From the NCBI GenBank assembly GCA_030427805.1, contig JAUICP010000001.1:496001-560000 (forward strand): 64,000 nucleotides of DNA, in the 5' to 3' direction. Position 1 is the first letter of the stretch. Every line of letters starts with the position of its first letter. The DNA is from Bdellovibrionia bacterium (GTDB lineage: Bacteria > Bdellovibrionota > Bdellovibrionia > Bdellovibrionales > JAGQZY01). Below are positions 36,630 to 44,237 of this stretch, piece after piece. Made by a program: the position numbers and the translations under genes. Under the pieces are notes generated by a model. It did no database searches and was not told where the DNA came from. It worked only from the letters and a program-made list of their open reading frames with translations.

Positions 36630-36732
36630 GCTGGTCCGCTCCTTTGTTTAAAATTAGCTCATAGTCGCTTGCTAAAATTCACGACTCGCCGGCAATCGTC
36701 CAACCGACAAATTAGTCATTGTGTATCTGCTA

Positions 36733-37152
36733 CTAAATAACTTCATTATCTTTATGGCCCGGATAAACAGTGTTTCTAGGTAATCCATCACTCAGATCGT
36801 AGTAGTCACCCTTATCTTTAACGAAGATATGTTCTTGTATTTTCACGTTTGTTTCACCATCAAAAGCCCCCATTGATACGCCGATCCATGGGATCTTTTC
36901 TTTATCAATAGGGTCAAAAAACAGGTTGGCTCCACAGTGTTTGCAAAAGCCTCTGCGAGCCCAACCAGAACTTTTGTACCAAGTGATATTTTCTTCACCA
37001 GATATGCTTAGGTTTTCTCGTGGCACGTCAGTTCCGGCTCCTATGTGACCAGAGCCTTTTCTACAGATGGAACAATGGCAGGCATGGAGGGGTTTTAGAT
37101 CACCTTGGACTTCAATTTTTATTTTGCCGCATATACATGAACCTTTGTGCAT
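36733..37152 (-). CDS. GFA-family (CENP-V/Mss4-like) zinc protein
   Basis: 139 residues. Zinc ligands are in GSCICGKIKIEV, HACHCSICRKGSG and GFCKHCGANLFF, the standard GFA arrangement. The family was named for glutathione-dependent formaldehyde activation, but most members have no known activity. Same strand as neighbours. Confidence 0.9.
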   Translation of the reverse strand: MHKGSCICGKIKIEVQGDLKPLHACHCSICRKGSGHIGAGTDVPRENLSISGEENITWYKSSGWARRGFCKHCGANLFFDPIDKEKIPWIGVSMGAFDGETNVKIQEHIFVKDKGDYYDLSDGLPRNTVYPGHKDNEVI

Positions 37153-37217
37153 TAGGCCTCCAGGAGTTTAGAAAGTGGCGTAGGATTCTTTGGTACTCCA
37201 CCAGAATTGATTTCTAT

Positions 37218-37634
37218 TCAGACAGATCTTTTCATCATAATCAAGTGAGGATACTTCTTTCTGTTCTCTTTAATTCTTGCCTGCAGGTGAATAGGGGCAA
37301 GACCATCTTCGATTTTCTTAAAACCAATTTGCCCATAAAACCCTTCGAGCCAGGCATGTGGGATACAAAAGCAATCCCGTTCCCCTATGGATTGCTCCAA
37401 CCTTTTGATCATCATGGTGCCAATCCCTTTTCTTTGATGTGATTCCGCAATCATCATTCCTCGAAGGACAAGAGTTCCCTCCTCAGGTGCAATCCTCACA
37501 ATACCAATTATTTTGTCGTCATCCTTGGCACTGAAAACGATATCGTCTGGTTGTATTTCAGAGTAATAGCCAACAGAAGAGTAAAACTCTTGAGCCTTAG
37601 GGAGGTCTTCTGTTGGTGCTCGTTCTATTTTCAA
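37218..37634 (-). CDS. GNAT N-acetyltransferase
   Basis: 138 residues. The acetyl-CoA loop is SHQRKGIGTMMIKRLEQSI (Q-R-K-G-I-G), preceded by the beta strands VRIAPEEGTLVLRGMMI. The end YGQIGFKKIEDGLAP is the GNAT C-terminus. It ends 65 bases upstream of the GFA gene and starts 14 bases after the GMC oxidoreductase gene. Confidence 0.9.
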   Translation of the reverse strand: MKIERAPTEDLPKAQEFYSSVGYYSEIQPDDIVFSAKDDDKIIGIVRIAPEEGTLVLRGMMIAESHQRKGIGTMMIKRLEQSIGERDCFCIPHAWLEGFYGQIGFKKIEDGLAPIHLQARIKENRKKYPHLIMMKRSV

Positions 37635-37648
37635 ATCTTACTCCTAAA

Positions 37649-39292
37649 TTATTGATCCACTTGGTGCCTATAGTAATTTGTCTTTTCTGCTGGCAAAGGA
37701 GTGTTTCCTAAAATTAAATCACTGGCTTTTTCTGCGAGCATTGTAACCGGTGCATGAATATTTCCGTTCGTGATTGACGGCATTGATGAAGCGTCGACAA
37801 CTCTTAATCCTTCGATCCCGTGTACTTTCATAGAGTTTGGATCGAGTACCGAAAGTGAGTCACTCCCGATACGACAGGTACTACAAGGGTGGAGTGCTGT
37901 TTCAGCATCCTTTGCCACCCAATCCAAAATCTCTTGATCGGACTGAACTGAAGGACCAGGAGATATTTCGCCGCCATTAAATTCATCGAGAGCCGACTGT
38001 TTTAAAATGTCTCTAGCGACATTTATTGCTTCAATCCACTCCTTACGATCATTCTCTGTGGACAGATAATTAAATTGAATTTTTGGATATTGCCTTGGGT
38101 CTTTTGACTGAATTCTTACCCAGCCACGAACATCGGAGTACATAGGACCTACGTGGACTTGGTAACCATGCCCACTCTCTGGAGAGGAGCCATCGTAGCG
38201 GATGGCGAGAGGTAAAAAGTGAAACATAAGATTTGGATATTTGACCGATTCATTGCCTCTCACAAAGCCTCCAGCTTCGAAGTGATTTGTCGCCGCTGCT
38301 CCCTGACGCATAAACAGCCACCGAAAGCCAAGCCATGGTTTTCGGTACCATTTTAATTGCGGATTCATAGAAATAGGTTTTTTACAGGTATGTTGAATAT
38401 AAACTTCTAGGTGATCTTCCATGTTCTCGCCGACTCCAGGGAGGTCATGCCTAACTGAGATATCGAGCGATTCAAGGTGAGTGGCTGGGCCGATTCCAGA
38501 TAGTTGTAGTAGTTGTGGAGAGTTAAAAGCGCCGGCACTTATTATGACTTCGTTAGCGTAGATCTTTTCTCCATTACAAATAACTCCGATTGCTTTTTTC
38601 CCTTCAAATAAAATTTCAGAAACAAAGGCATTTGTCTTTAAAGTGAAGTTATCTCTATTCATAATAGGGTGGACATAGGCCCGCGCAGAACTTAATCTTC
38701 GACCTCTCCTAACGTTTCTATCAAAAAGTGCAAATCCCTCTTGTTTGAATCCATTCACATCATCTGTTCGCGGGTAACCGGCCTCTTCAGTTGCATTCAA
38801 AAACGCTTTAAAGAGTGGATTTACTCCTGGTCCGCGTTCTAATTCAAGGGGGCCACTACCACCGCGAAAATCTGTTTCTCCTGTAGCAAGACAATTTTCC
38901 ATTCTTTTAAAGTAGGGGAGGCAGTGGGCGTAGTCCCAATTTAAAAGTCCCTCTCCTTTAGCCCATCTTTCGTAATCCATCGGATTACCTCGTTGCCAAA
39001 TCATCCCATTGATACTACTACACCCGCCAAGAACTTTTCCCCTGGCGTGATAAATACGTCGACCATTCATGTGGGGTTCAGGTTCTGATTCATACATCCA
39101 GTCATAGCGATTATTACCAATGGGGATTGTCAGTGCCGCAGGCATATGGATGAAAATATCCCAAAGAGAATCCTTTCGACCTGCTTCTAGGAGTAAAACT
39201 TTATTGCTCGGGTCTTTACTTAGTCTATTAGCTAAAACACAGCCCGCAGAACCCGAGCCGACGATAAGGAAATCATATATTTTTTTTGCCAT
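37649..39292 (-). CDS. GMC-family oxidoreductase (choline-dehydrogenase-like)
   Basis: 547 residues. FAD-binding starts [18 protein letters not shown], the second signature is [18 protein letters not shown], and the substrate end has [10 protein letters not shown] and [17 protein letters not shown]. Length matches BetA/alcohol dehydrogenase members of the glucose-methanol-choline family. No betaine-aldehyde dehydrogenase is adjacent, so choline oxidation is one of several possibilities. Confidence 0.92.
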   Translation of the reverse strand: MAKKIYDFLIVGSGSAGCVLANRLSKDPSNKVLLLEAGRKDSLWDIFIHMPAALTIPIGNNRYDWMYESEPEPHMNGRRIYHARGKVLGGCSSINGMIWQRGNPMDYERWAKGEGLLNWDYAHCLPYFKRMENCLATGETDFRGGSGPLELERGPGVNPLFKAFLNATEEAGYPRTDDVNGFKQEGFALFDRNVRRGRRLSSARAYVHPIMNRDNFTLKTNAFVSEILFEGKKAIGVICNGEKIYANEVIISAGAFNSPQLLQLSGIGPATHLESLDISVRHDLPGVGENMEDHLEVYIQHTCKKPISMNPQLKWYRKPWLGFRWLFMRQGAAATNHFEAGGFVRGNESVKYPNLMFHFLPLAIRYDGSSPESGHGYQVHVGPMYSDVRGWVRIQSKDPRQYPKIQFNYLSTENDRKEWIEAINVARDILKQSALDEFNGGEISPGPSVQSDQEILDWVAKDAETALHPCSTCRIGSDSLSVLDPNSMKVHGIEGLRVVDASSMPSITNGNIHAPVTMLAEKASDLILGNTPLPAEKTNYYRHQVDQ

Positions 39293-39347
39293 TCGCTGAA
39301 GCTAACACAAAACGGGTTGTTATGAAAAGTGATTTGAACTGTCTCAT

Positions 39348-39800
39348 TTACAGCTTCTTCCGATAGTAGACGACACGTTCAGTCTCTTGAAAGCCCCATT
39401 TAATATGAGCCTTTTGAGACTTTAGGTTTTCTAGTTCTGTATCTGAGCCAATTTCTTTATACCCATTTTCAGTCGCCCATTTTTCGAGATTTAAGAGTAA
39501 GGAGTGGCCAACCCCTTTATCTTGGTGCATTAGATGAACCCATATACCTTCTAGAAAAACGACGGGGCGATGGTCACATCCATTGGCAAAAGGTCTAACT
39601 GAGGATTCAATGAATCCAATATCCTGATCTTCGTATGAGGCAATCCAGCCTTTATAATATTCACCTTCAAGATCTATTAGTTCTTGTAAATGCTCGTCCT
39701 TTGAAAGGGAGGGCCACAATTGATTCCTTAGGATGGCCCAGCTCTCGTAATCACTTCGATGTGCTTCACGAACGCTAACTCTTATTTGTTCTCTCGACAT
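39348..39800 (-). CDS. AAC(6')-I-like aminoglycoside acetyltransferase
   Basis: 150 residues, GNAT fold. The features resemble AAC(6')-I enzymes of Acinetobacter: a W..LRN.LWP.....L at the start, RPVVFLEGIWVHLMHQDKGV in the centre (FLEGI followed by the acetyl-CoA loop), and the end GFQETERVVYYRKKL, close to GFQETERVVYFSKK. This suggests acetylation of the 6'-amine of aminoglycosides, but a housekeeping GNAT with the same fold cannot be excluded. It stands upstream of the GMC gene with a 55-base gap. Confidence 0.72.
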   Translation of the reverse strand: MSREQIRVSVREAHRSDYESWAILRNQLWPSLSKDEHLQELIDLEGEYYKGWIASYEDQDIGFIESSVRPFANGCDHRPVVFLEGIWVHLMHQDKGVGHSLLLNLEKWATENGYKEIGSDTELENLKSQKAHIKWGFQETERVVYYRKKL

Positions 39801-39896
39801 AGTTTGATAACCTTTCTAAATCGCACATCGGGTTGCAGCCTTAAAGTTCTGCAGTTAGAATTTCTTTATCCTGAATTTCTCAGAAAGTGAATTTCT

Positions 39897-40361
39897 ATGA
39901 CTAAAATTTATATCGATGCTGATGCGTGTCCTGTTAAAAAAGAAGTTTACCGTGTGGCTGAACGTTACAACTTGTCTGTCATTCTAGTATCGAATCAATA
40001 TATGAATCTACCACTGAACCCTTTATTGGAGTTAATTGTTGTAGATGGAGGATTTGATGCCGCCGACGACTGGATTGTAGAAAATTCTGAAGAGGGTGAC
40101 ATAGTAATAACGAGCGACATTTTATTAGCTGATCGATGTGTTAAAAAATCAGTAAGAGTTCTTGGGCCCAAAGGTAACGAATTTACAGAAGACAATATTG
40201 GTATAGCGGTTTCAAATAGGGAACTTATGGAGACACTGAGGCAAACTGGAGAAGCAAAAGGGGGGCCGGCTCCTATGGACAAAAAAGCAAGATCTCAGTT
40301 TCTTGGTTCACTCGATCGAATCATTCAGTCACTTAAAAAAGAAGGCAAGCTAGATTCTTGA
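39897..40361 (+). CDS. YaiI/YqxD-family (DUF188) protein
   Basis: 154 residues. It begins [20 protein letters not shown], then [34 protein letters not shown] (shortened here), a PIN-domain-like acidic centre, and ends with the conserved [16 protein letters not shown]188 is thought to be a PIN-like nuclease family, but function is unproved. It is a lone plus-strand gene. Confidence 0.88.
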   Translation: MTKIYIDADACPVKKEVYRVAERYNLSVILVSNQYMNLPLNPLLELIVVDGGFDAADDWIVENSEEGDIVITSDILLADRCVKKSVRVLGPKGNEFTEDNIGIAVSNRELMETLRQTGEAKGGPAPMDKKARSQFLGSLDRIIQSLKKEGKLDS

Positions 40362-40406
40362 GACTTATATTACAAGGAGAAGCACAGTTTCTTTACAACG
40401 GCTTAG

Positions 40407-40559
40407 GGGTCATTAAGAGAGTGTCAGACCATCTTTGAACTTGTTGGTATTGAAAACCAAAAAGTAAACGACAAGGCCGATGTTCTTGGTGCCAGTCTCT
40501 ACAAACTCGTTAATTCAAAAATTAAAAATTCGCCAAACTGGCGAAAAGCTCACAACTGA
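40407..40559 (+). pseudogene. Short coding-like remnant
   Basis: An open stretch of about 50 codons with amino-acid usage like real protein (for example FELVGIENQKVNDKADVLGA), but with no start codon and no ribosome site; an in-frame stop precedes it. It lies just before the copy of the tmRNA end, so it may be the tail of a gene disrupted by integration or deletion. I do not recognise the protein; chance is possible. Confidence 0.3.
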
Positions 40560-40574
40560 TATCCGATATCCGAA

Positions 40575-40592
40575 TGATTCTGGTGGAGGCGG
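40575..40592. repeat. Direct-repeat copy of the tmRNA 3' end (att-like)
   Basis: The 18 bases TGATTCTGGTGGAGGCGG are identical to 43309-43326, which spans the 3' terminus of the ssrA gene. Integrative elements that use tmRNA create such copies; see the findings. No integrase gene lies between them. Confidence 0.75.
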
Positions 40593-40713
40593 CCCTATGC
40601 CGCTCAACTAATTGAAATCCTTGATATTAGTACCGCAGGGTCATCGGAATGTCATCGAAACTCTTAGATTCTCTGGGGATTGTGTGAAGAAATAGATAGA
40701 GCAAAAAGTAAAA

Positions 40714-40965
40714 TTAGTTCAGTAATTGCAAAAGTTCATCTGCGTTCGGTAATTTCAAAGAGCAACCACCGCCTGAAGCCAAAGAACCAAAAATGATTTT
40801 GCTGCCCTTTAGCAATGTGGGTGATGAATAATTCTTCAATGGATTATCTTCCTCAAGCATATCCTGATTAACAGACTCAAACTTAACATTGAGAGGTTCT
40901 AATAACTCGACTGCGGGCAAATAATTTGGGCAACCTTCAAAATAGATTAGCGTCAGTTTTTCCAT
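40714..40965 (-). CDS. Small thioredoxin-like-fold protein
   Basis: 83 residues. The start TLIYFEGCPNYLPAVELL has a single Cys at a thioredoxin-like active site, with a Cys in SGGGCSLKL near the end. Such short thioredoxin-like proteins occur beside metal-resistance or methylase genes. Function unknown; it lies downstream of the CDGSH-GltS gene with a gap of about 100 bases. Confidence 0.7.
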   Translation of the reverse strand: MEKLTLIYFEGCPNYLPAVELLEPLNVKFESVNQDMLEEDNPLKNYSSPTLLKGSKIIFGSLASGGGCSLKLPNADELLQLLN

Positions 40966-41070
40966 GAAATAAAAGGTACCATACAGAACTGTATAGTACC
41001 AAATAGAAGTGGTGGAGACGGTGATTTACTCGTAAGTCATCAAAATCATAAACTAAAAACTATACTGTCA

Positions 41071-42597
41071 CTACAAATAACTACTTAAGCCACTAAATTT
41101 GACGCCAGATAAATCACTCATCTCTCTTTTCCAGGTTGTGAGATCTGAACTAGCAAACTCATTGAGGTGTTTGTGGCCGCACGCTCGAGCTAGAATTTTC
41201 ATTAATTCTGTTGAAGAGTTGAAAAACCTAGTAAGCCTTGCCGAAGCGTCTTCAATGTTTAACTTTTTTCTGAGTTCTGGTTTTTGAGTGGCAATTCCAG
41301 CAGGACAATTGTTGGTATTACACATTCTTGCACCAACGCAGCCTATGGCTTGCATTGCAGAGTTTGATAGAGCAATTCCATCCGCACCCAATGCTAGTGC
41401 TTTAGCAAAATCAGCAGGAGTTCTTAAGCCTCCAGTGATGATTAACGTGACGTGATCGTACCCCTTTTTGTCGAGGTAATGTCTCGCTCTTGCCAAAGCG
41501 GGAATTGTTGGAACAGAAATATTATCCCTAAAAATCAATGGCGCAGCTCCCGTTCCACCGCCTCTACCATCTAGGATGATGTAGTCAGCGCTAGCTTCGA
41601 CGGCGAACTCTATATCTTCCTCGATGTGTTGGGCAGAAAGCTTGAATCCTATGGGTATTCCGCCTGTCACTTCTCTCACTCGGTCGGAAAACCTTTTGAA
41701 ATCTTCAACTGTATTGAGATCGGAGAATGTCGAAGGAGATATAGCATCAGTGCCTTCGGGGATTTGTCTTACCTCAGAGATTTTTCCTTTCACCTTATTT
41801 CCAGGGAGATGTCCTCCGGTACCAGTTTTAGCTCCCTGGCCCCCTTTAAAGTGAAAGGCTTGTACATTCTTGAGTTTATCTTCAGAGTATCCGAATTTGG
41901 CGGATGCCAATTCATAGAAATACCGTGAGTTGGCTTGTTGTTCTTCGGGTAGCATTCCGCCTTCACCCGAGCAAATGCCAGTACCTGCGCCCTCGGCACC
42001 TTTTGCGAGTGAGACTTTTGCTTCTTCGGAGAGAGCGCCGTAACTCATATCTGATACAAAGAGAGGGATTTTCAATTTTAATGGTTTTTTTGCTTTTTTG
42101 CCGATGACCAATTCAGTTCCCACTTCAGCATCATCAAACAGGGGCTTTCTTGCCATTTGCCCAGTAATAAATTGTATATCACTCCACTTGGGTAAATCTT
42201 TACCGGGTACGCCCATGGCTCCCATCTCACCGTGGTGACCAACTTTTGAAAGGCCATTTTTAGCAAGTTCATGAATATATTCGACGTATGGCTCTTCTGG
42301 GGTTGCAGTAGCCTCAGGATTGGAGCTGCTAGAAGGTTTAGTAATTTTATCAGCTGAAATACTTTTATGCGTTCCATCGCAAAAGGGAGGATTATTAGTT
42401 TGCTTACACATGCAAAGATAGGCCTCGGAGCTTTCTTCAGGAGTGAATTTTTTAGGCGTGATCCCGGTGCCTTTATGGCTACCATCACAAAAGGGTTGAT
42501 TGCCAGATCGACCACATGCGCACCAAAAGTAGTCCTCACCTTTTTTAAGTTCTGTTTTCTTTGGCTTGTTATCTGCAACAAGTGACTTATCCACCAC
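41071..42597 (-). CDS. FMN-binding glutamate-synthase-like protein with two N-terminal CDGSH iron-sulphur domains
   Basis: 508 residues. Two CDGSH cluster sites lie in the first 80 residues: C26, C28, C37, H41, and C62, C64, C73, H77, each with PFCDG(S/T)H and able to hold a [2Fe-2S] cluster. The rest is the glutamate-synthase large-subunit core: ILDGRGGGTGAAPLIF, ITGGLRTPADFAKALALGAD and the Cys cluster region CVGARMCNTNNCPAG. It lacks the amidotransferase domain, so it is not a full GltB. It is divergent from a MarR gene with a palindromic operator between. The fusion could deliver electrons from the clusters to FMN; that is inference. Confidence 0.85.
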   Translation of the reverse strand: MVDKSLVADNKPKKTELKKGEDYFWCACGRSGNQPFCDGSHKGTGITPKKFTPEESSEAYLCMCKQTNNPPFCDGTHKSISADKITKPSSSSNPEATATPEEPYVEYIHELAKNGLSKVGHHGEMGAMGVPGKDLPKWSDIQFITGQMARKPLFDDAEVGTELVIGKKAKKPLKLKIPLFVSDMSYGALSEEAKVSLAKGAEGAGTGICSGEGGMLPEEQQANSRYFYELASAKFGYSEDKLKNVQAFHFKGGQGAKTGTGGHLPGNKVKGKISEVRQIPEGTDAISPSTFSDLNTVEDFKRFSDRVREVTGGIPIGFKLSAQHIEEDIEFAVEASADYIILDGRGGGTGAAPLIFRDNISVPTIPALARARHYLDKKGYDHVTLIITGGLRTPADFAKALALGADGIALSNSAMQAIGCVGARMCNTNNCPAGIATQKPELRKKLNIEDASARLTRFFNSSTELMKILARACGHKHLNEFASSDLTTWKREMSDLSGVKFSGLSSYL

Positions 42598-42635
42598 TAC
42601 TGACTCCTTAAATTTAAAACTTATCTTTTTCTATG

Positions 42636-42654
42636 TAGTTGACATAGTCAACTA
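42636..42654. promoter_or_regulatory. 19-bp palindromic MarR-type operator
   Basis: TAGTTGAC-ATA-GTCAACTA: two perfect 8-base arms with a 3-base spacer, in the 76-base gap between the divergent CDGSH-GltS and MarR genes. Its form and position match MarR-family autoregulatory operators, so both genes are probably repressed by it. Binding is inferred. Confidence 0.75.
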
Positions 42655-42673
42655 ATATTTCTAGGGTCTGCCT

Positions 42674-43102
42674 ATGAAGAAACATGCCACCAAAGACAGT
42701 CTGGGTTATTGGCTTTGTCGATCTGCACGTAAGCTCGATAAATTCTTTCAAAACTATTTGAGTGACCTCAACATAACTTCTAATGAGTACGCCATTTTAA
42801 ATAGTGTCTACACTGCTGAATCAACAACGCCATCAGAAATAGTCAATTTCCTGAATATGGATAAAGGTTACGTCACTCGACAAATAGTTAATCTTGAAAG
42901 AAAAGATCTAATCAAAAGAATCGAAAATGAAAGTGACCGGCGCTCTTATTGTCTAGAGCTTACGGCGAAAGGAGAAGCAGTTCTGCCTGACCTTGTTGAG
43001 TGTTCTTTTCAAACTAACAAACAATTAAAAGCTCTTCTGACTGAAAAAGAACAAGCTTCTTTGTTGAGAATTTTAACTAAAGTTGGAAATTCAGATATAT
43101 AA
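42674..43102 (+). CDS. MarR-family transcriptional regulator
   Basis: 142 residues, the winged-helix MarR fold: LDKFFQNYLSDLNITSNEYA, then TPSEIVNFLNMDKGYVTRQI (recognition helix) and LIKRIENESDRRSYCLELTAKG, the wing. Two Cys (C16 and C95 regions) could permit redox sensing. The gene is divergent from a CDGSH-GltS gene and sits 19 bases from the palindromic operator, so it likely represses itself and that gene. Confidence 0.92.
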   Translation: MKKHATKDSLGYWLCRSARKLDKFFQNYLSDLNITSNEYAILNSVYTAESTTPSEIVNFLNMDKGYVTRQIVNLERKDLIKRIENESDRRSYCLELTAKGEAVLPDLVECSFQTNKQLKALLTEKEQASLLRILTKVGNSDI

Positions 43103-43131
43103 AAACAAAACCCTGGAAATGAACCAGGGTT
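43103..43131. terminator. Bidirectional terminator hairpin after MarR gene
   Basis: AACCCTGG-N7-CCAGGGTT stem loop with an A-rich stretch (aaaaacaaaa) on the MarR side, which reads as T-rich in the minus direction. It therefore stops minus-strand transcription (from the tmRNA side) best and could also end the MarR transcript. Confidence 0.7.
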
Positions 43132-43137
43132 CAAATT

Positions 43138-43150
43138 TGGTGGAGGCGGG
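43138..43150. repeat. Second copy of the tmRNA 3' end
   Basis: The 13 bases TGGTGGAGGCGGG equal 43315-43327, the last bases of ssrA. The sequence after it (to about 43240) is unusually G+C-rich with hairpins, unlike the surroundings. It is another candidate remnant of integration. Confidence 0.6.
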
Positions 43151-43254
43151 AACTCGGGCGAGCCTCGCCCCGAACTGCGTTCGAGGCTCTCGCCCTCGCG
43201 AACCCCGTCGAAGCTGCCGCTTCACTTGCAAATTCAATTGCCTCACTTCACGAG

Positions 43255-43309
43255 AAAAAGTGATTAAACGAGAACTTTCGTTTCACTCAAGTCCTCATTT
43301 AATCACTTT
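43255..43309 (-). terminator. Rho-independent terminator of ssrA
   Basis: In the minus direction AAAGTGATTAAA pairs with TTTAATCACTTT (12-base arms, 43257-43268 and 43298-43309), with T-rich sequence after, just past the CCA end of tmRNA. The long loop holds a smaller stem. It separates tmRNA from the MarR terminator region. Confidence 0.8.
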
Positions 43310-43314
43310 GATTC

Positions 43315-43667
43315 TGGTGGAGGCGGGGGGAATCGAACCCCCGTCCGCGAACGATCCATGCAAAGGCGGGCTACATGCTTAGTCTATGTTTGATAATCTT
43401 TCGAACTTCCACAGACAAACTTCCAAAAGATTTGTCCTAGGTTTATTTAAATCAAAACCCCCTGAGACACCAAGTTTTGATCGAGACCACTAAAGTGACA
43501 CATTCCCAACCGCGCGGTCGCCGGAAGGTTCAGTGGGCAGCCTAATTAGGCAGCCATAGCATAGTTAGCTTCGCCAACTAAAAAGATTGCTCGTTTTTGA
43601 CGAGGACCTCGAGCGCCCCGGCATGCTCCTCAGACTTCAACACCCACGTCGAAACCATTACGCCCCC
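43315..43667 (-). ncRNA. ssrA: tmRNA (ssrA), one-piece
   Basis: Acceptor stem 5' GGGGGCG (43667 downward) pairs with CGCCTCC before the encoded CCA, with one G-U pair; the 3' T-arm reads GGTTCGATTCCCCC. The 353-nt length is normal. The TAGTT resume context precedes a coding region for the tag, GEANYAMAA followed by TAA (43546-43575), preceded by the charged Ala from tmRNA, so the full tag is AGEANYAMAA. The end -AMAA differs from the usual -ALAA. It serves ribosome rescue with SmpB. Confidence 0.97.
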
Positions 43668-43739
43668 AATTGATTCTTCACCTACGTACCGCTGATTGGG
43701 AGTTGCTGATCAAAATTCTGATCAACATAGGAAGGGTTG

Positions 43740-43768
43740 AGTATGGCTTCAATGGTTTTTAATGTCAA
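43740..43768 (-). promoter_or_regulatory. Sigma-70 promoter of ssrA
   Basis: In the minus direction TTGACA (43768-43763), a 17-base spacer, then CATACT (43745-43740). Transcription would start near 43733, giving a leader of about 65 bases that is removed by processing before the mature 5' end at 43667. Confidence 0.8.
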
Positions 43769-44237
43769 TATGAGACTTCATTAGTTTAGAATTAATCCTT
43801 TAATTTCAATACTTTGAGGTATTAGTGAGCTTGAAATTGTCGACTGTCCTGCGATTATATCTGGTAGAACTGTAGCAGGCGAAACTTTCATGGAGTTCGA
43901 GTGTTTCTAGGTTGGTAGGTAATGTGGATTGTGGTGGTCCACCTATGGTTAAAAAGGGGATAGTGGTAATGAAAATAATTGTAATTGGTTTAGTGATACA
44001 AGCACTAGTGATGTTCTCAATTGACGCCCTTCTAATGGCTGCAAATTTTTGATGAGCCAAATTAATATTGGCGGTGATTTCAGTAGGTTGGGTCGAAATT
44101 AGCAATATTGAAAAAATTAGATAAAAAAATATTTAAAAAATTTTGCATCGGGCGAAACTTTTTCAGTAATCAAGTGTTCTACCTAAAGTTGGGAAAAATA
44201 GATTAATGCCTCCGGGGTTGGTTAAAAGGAGGTAATC
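43769..44237. other. Gene-free interval upstream of secreted-protein genes
   Basis: 469 bases of A+T-rich DNA between the tmRNA promoter and the next gene. A 99-codon open frame on the minus strand (43806-44105) has no signal peptide pattern, ribosome site or family likeness; I treat it as spurious. The end contains the ribosome site AAGGAGG of the next gene. Confidence 0.5.

Larger units (their letters stand above)
40362..40713. other. Gene-free interval with a coding remnant and att-like repeat
   Basis: The 352 bases between the DUF188 gene and the thioredoxin-like gene hold a short open stretch on the plus strand (40407-40559) and an 18-base copy of the tmRNA 3' end (40575-40592). No intact gene, no terminator with a clear T-run after the DUF188 gene. 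Confidence 0.6.

Noticed and set aside
40575-43326. Intact genomic island between the tmRNA-end copies
   Set aside because: There is no integrase or other mobility gene, so only a remnant can be claimed.
43083-43382. Open frame with an LVEAGGIEPPS-like end
   Set aside because: It runs across the ssrA terminator and the tmRNA 3' end; such peptides are well-known false genes antisense to RNA 3' ends.
43806-44105. 99-codon open frame on the minus strand
   Set aside because: No ribosome site, no family likeness and unusual residue composition in an A+T-rich interval.
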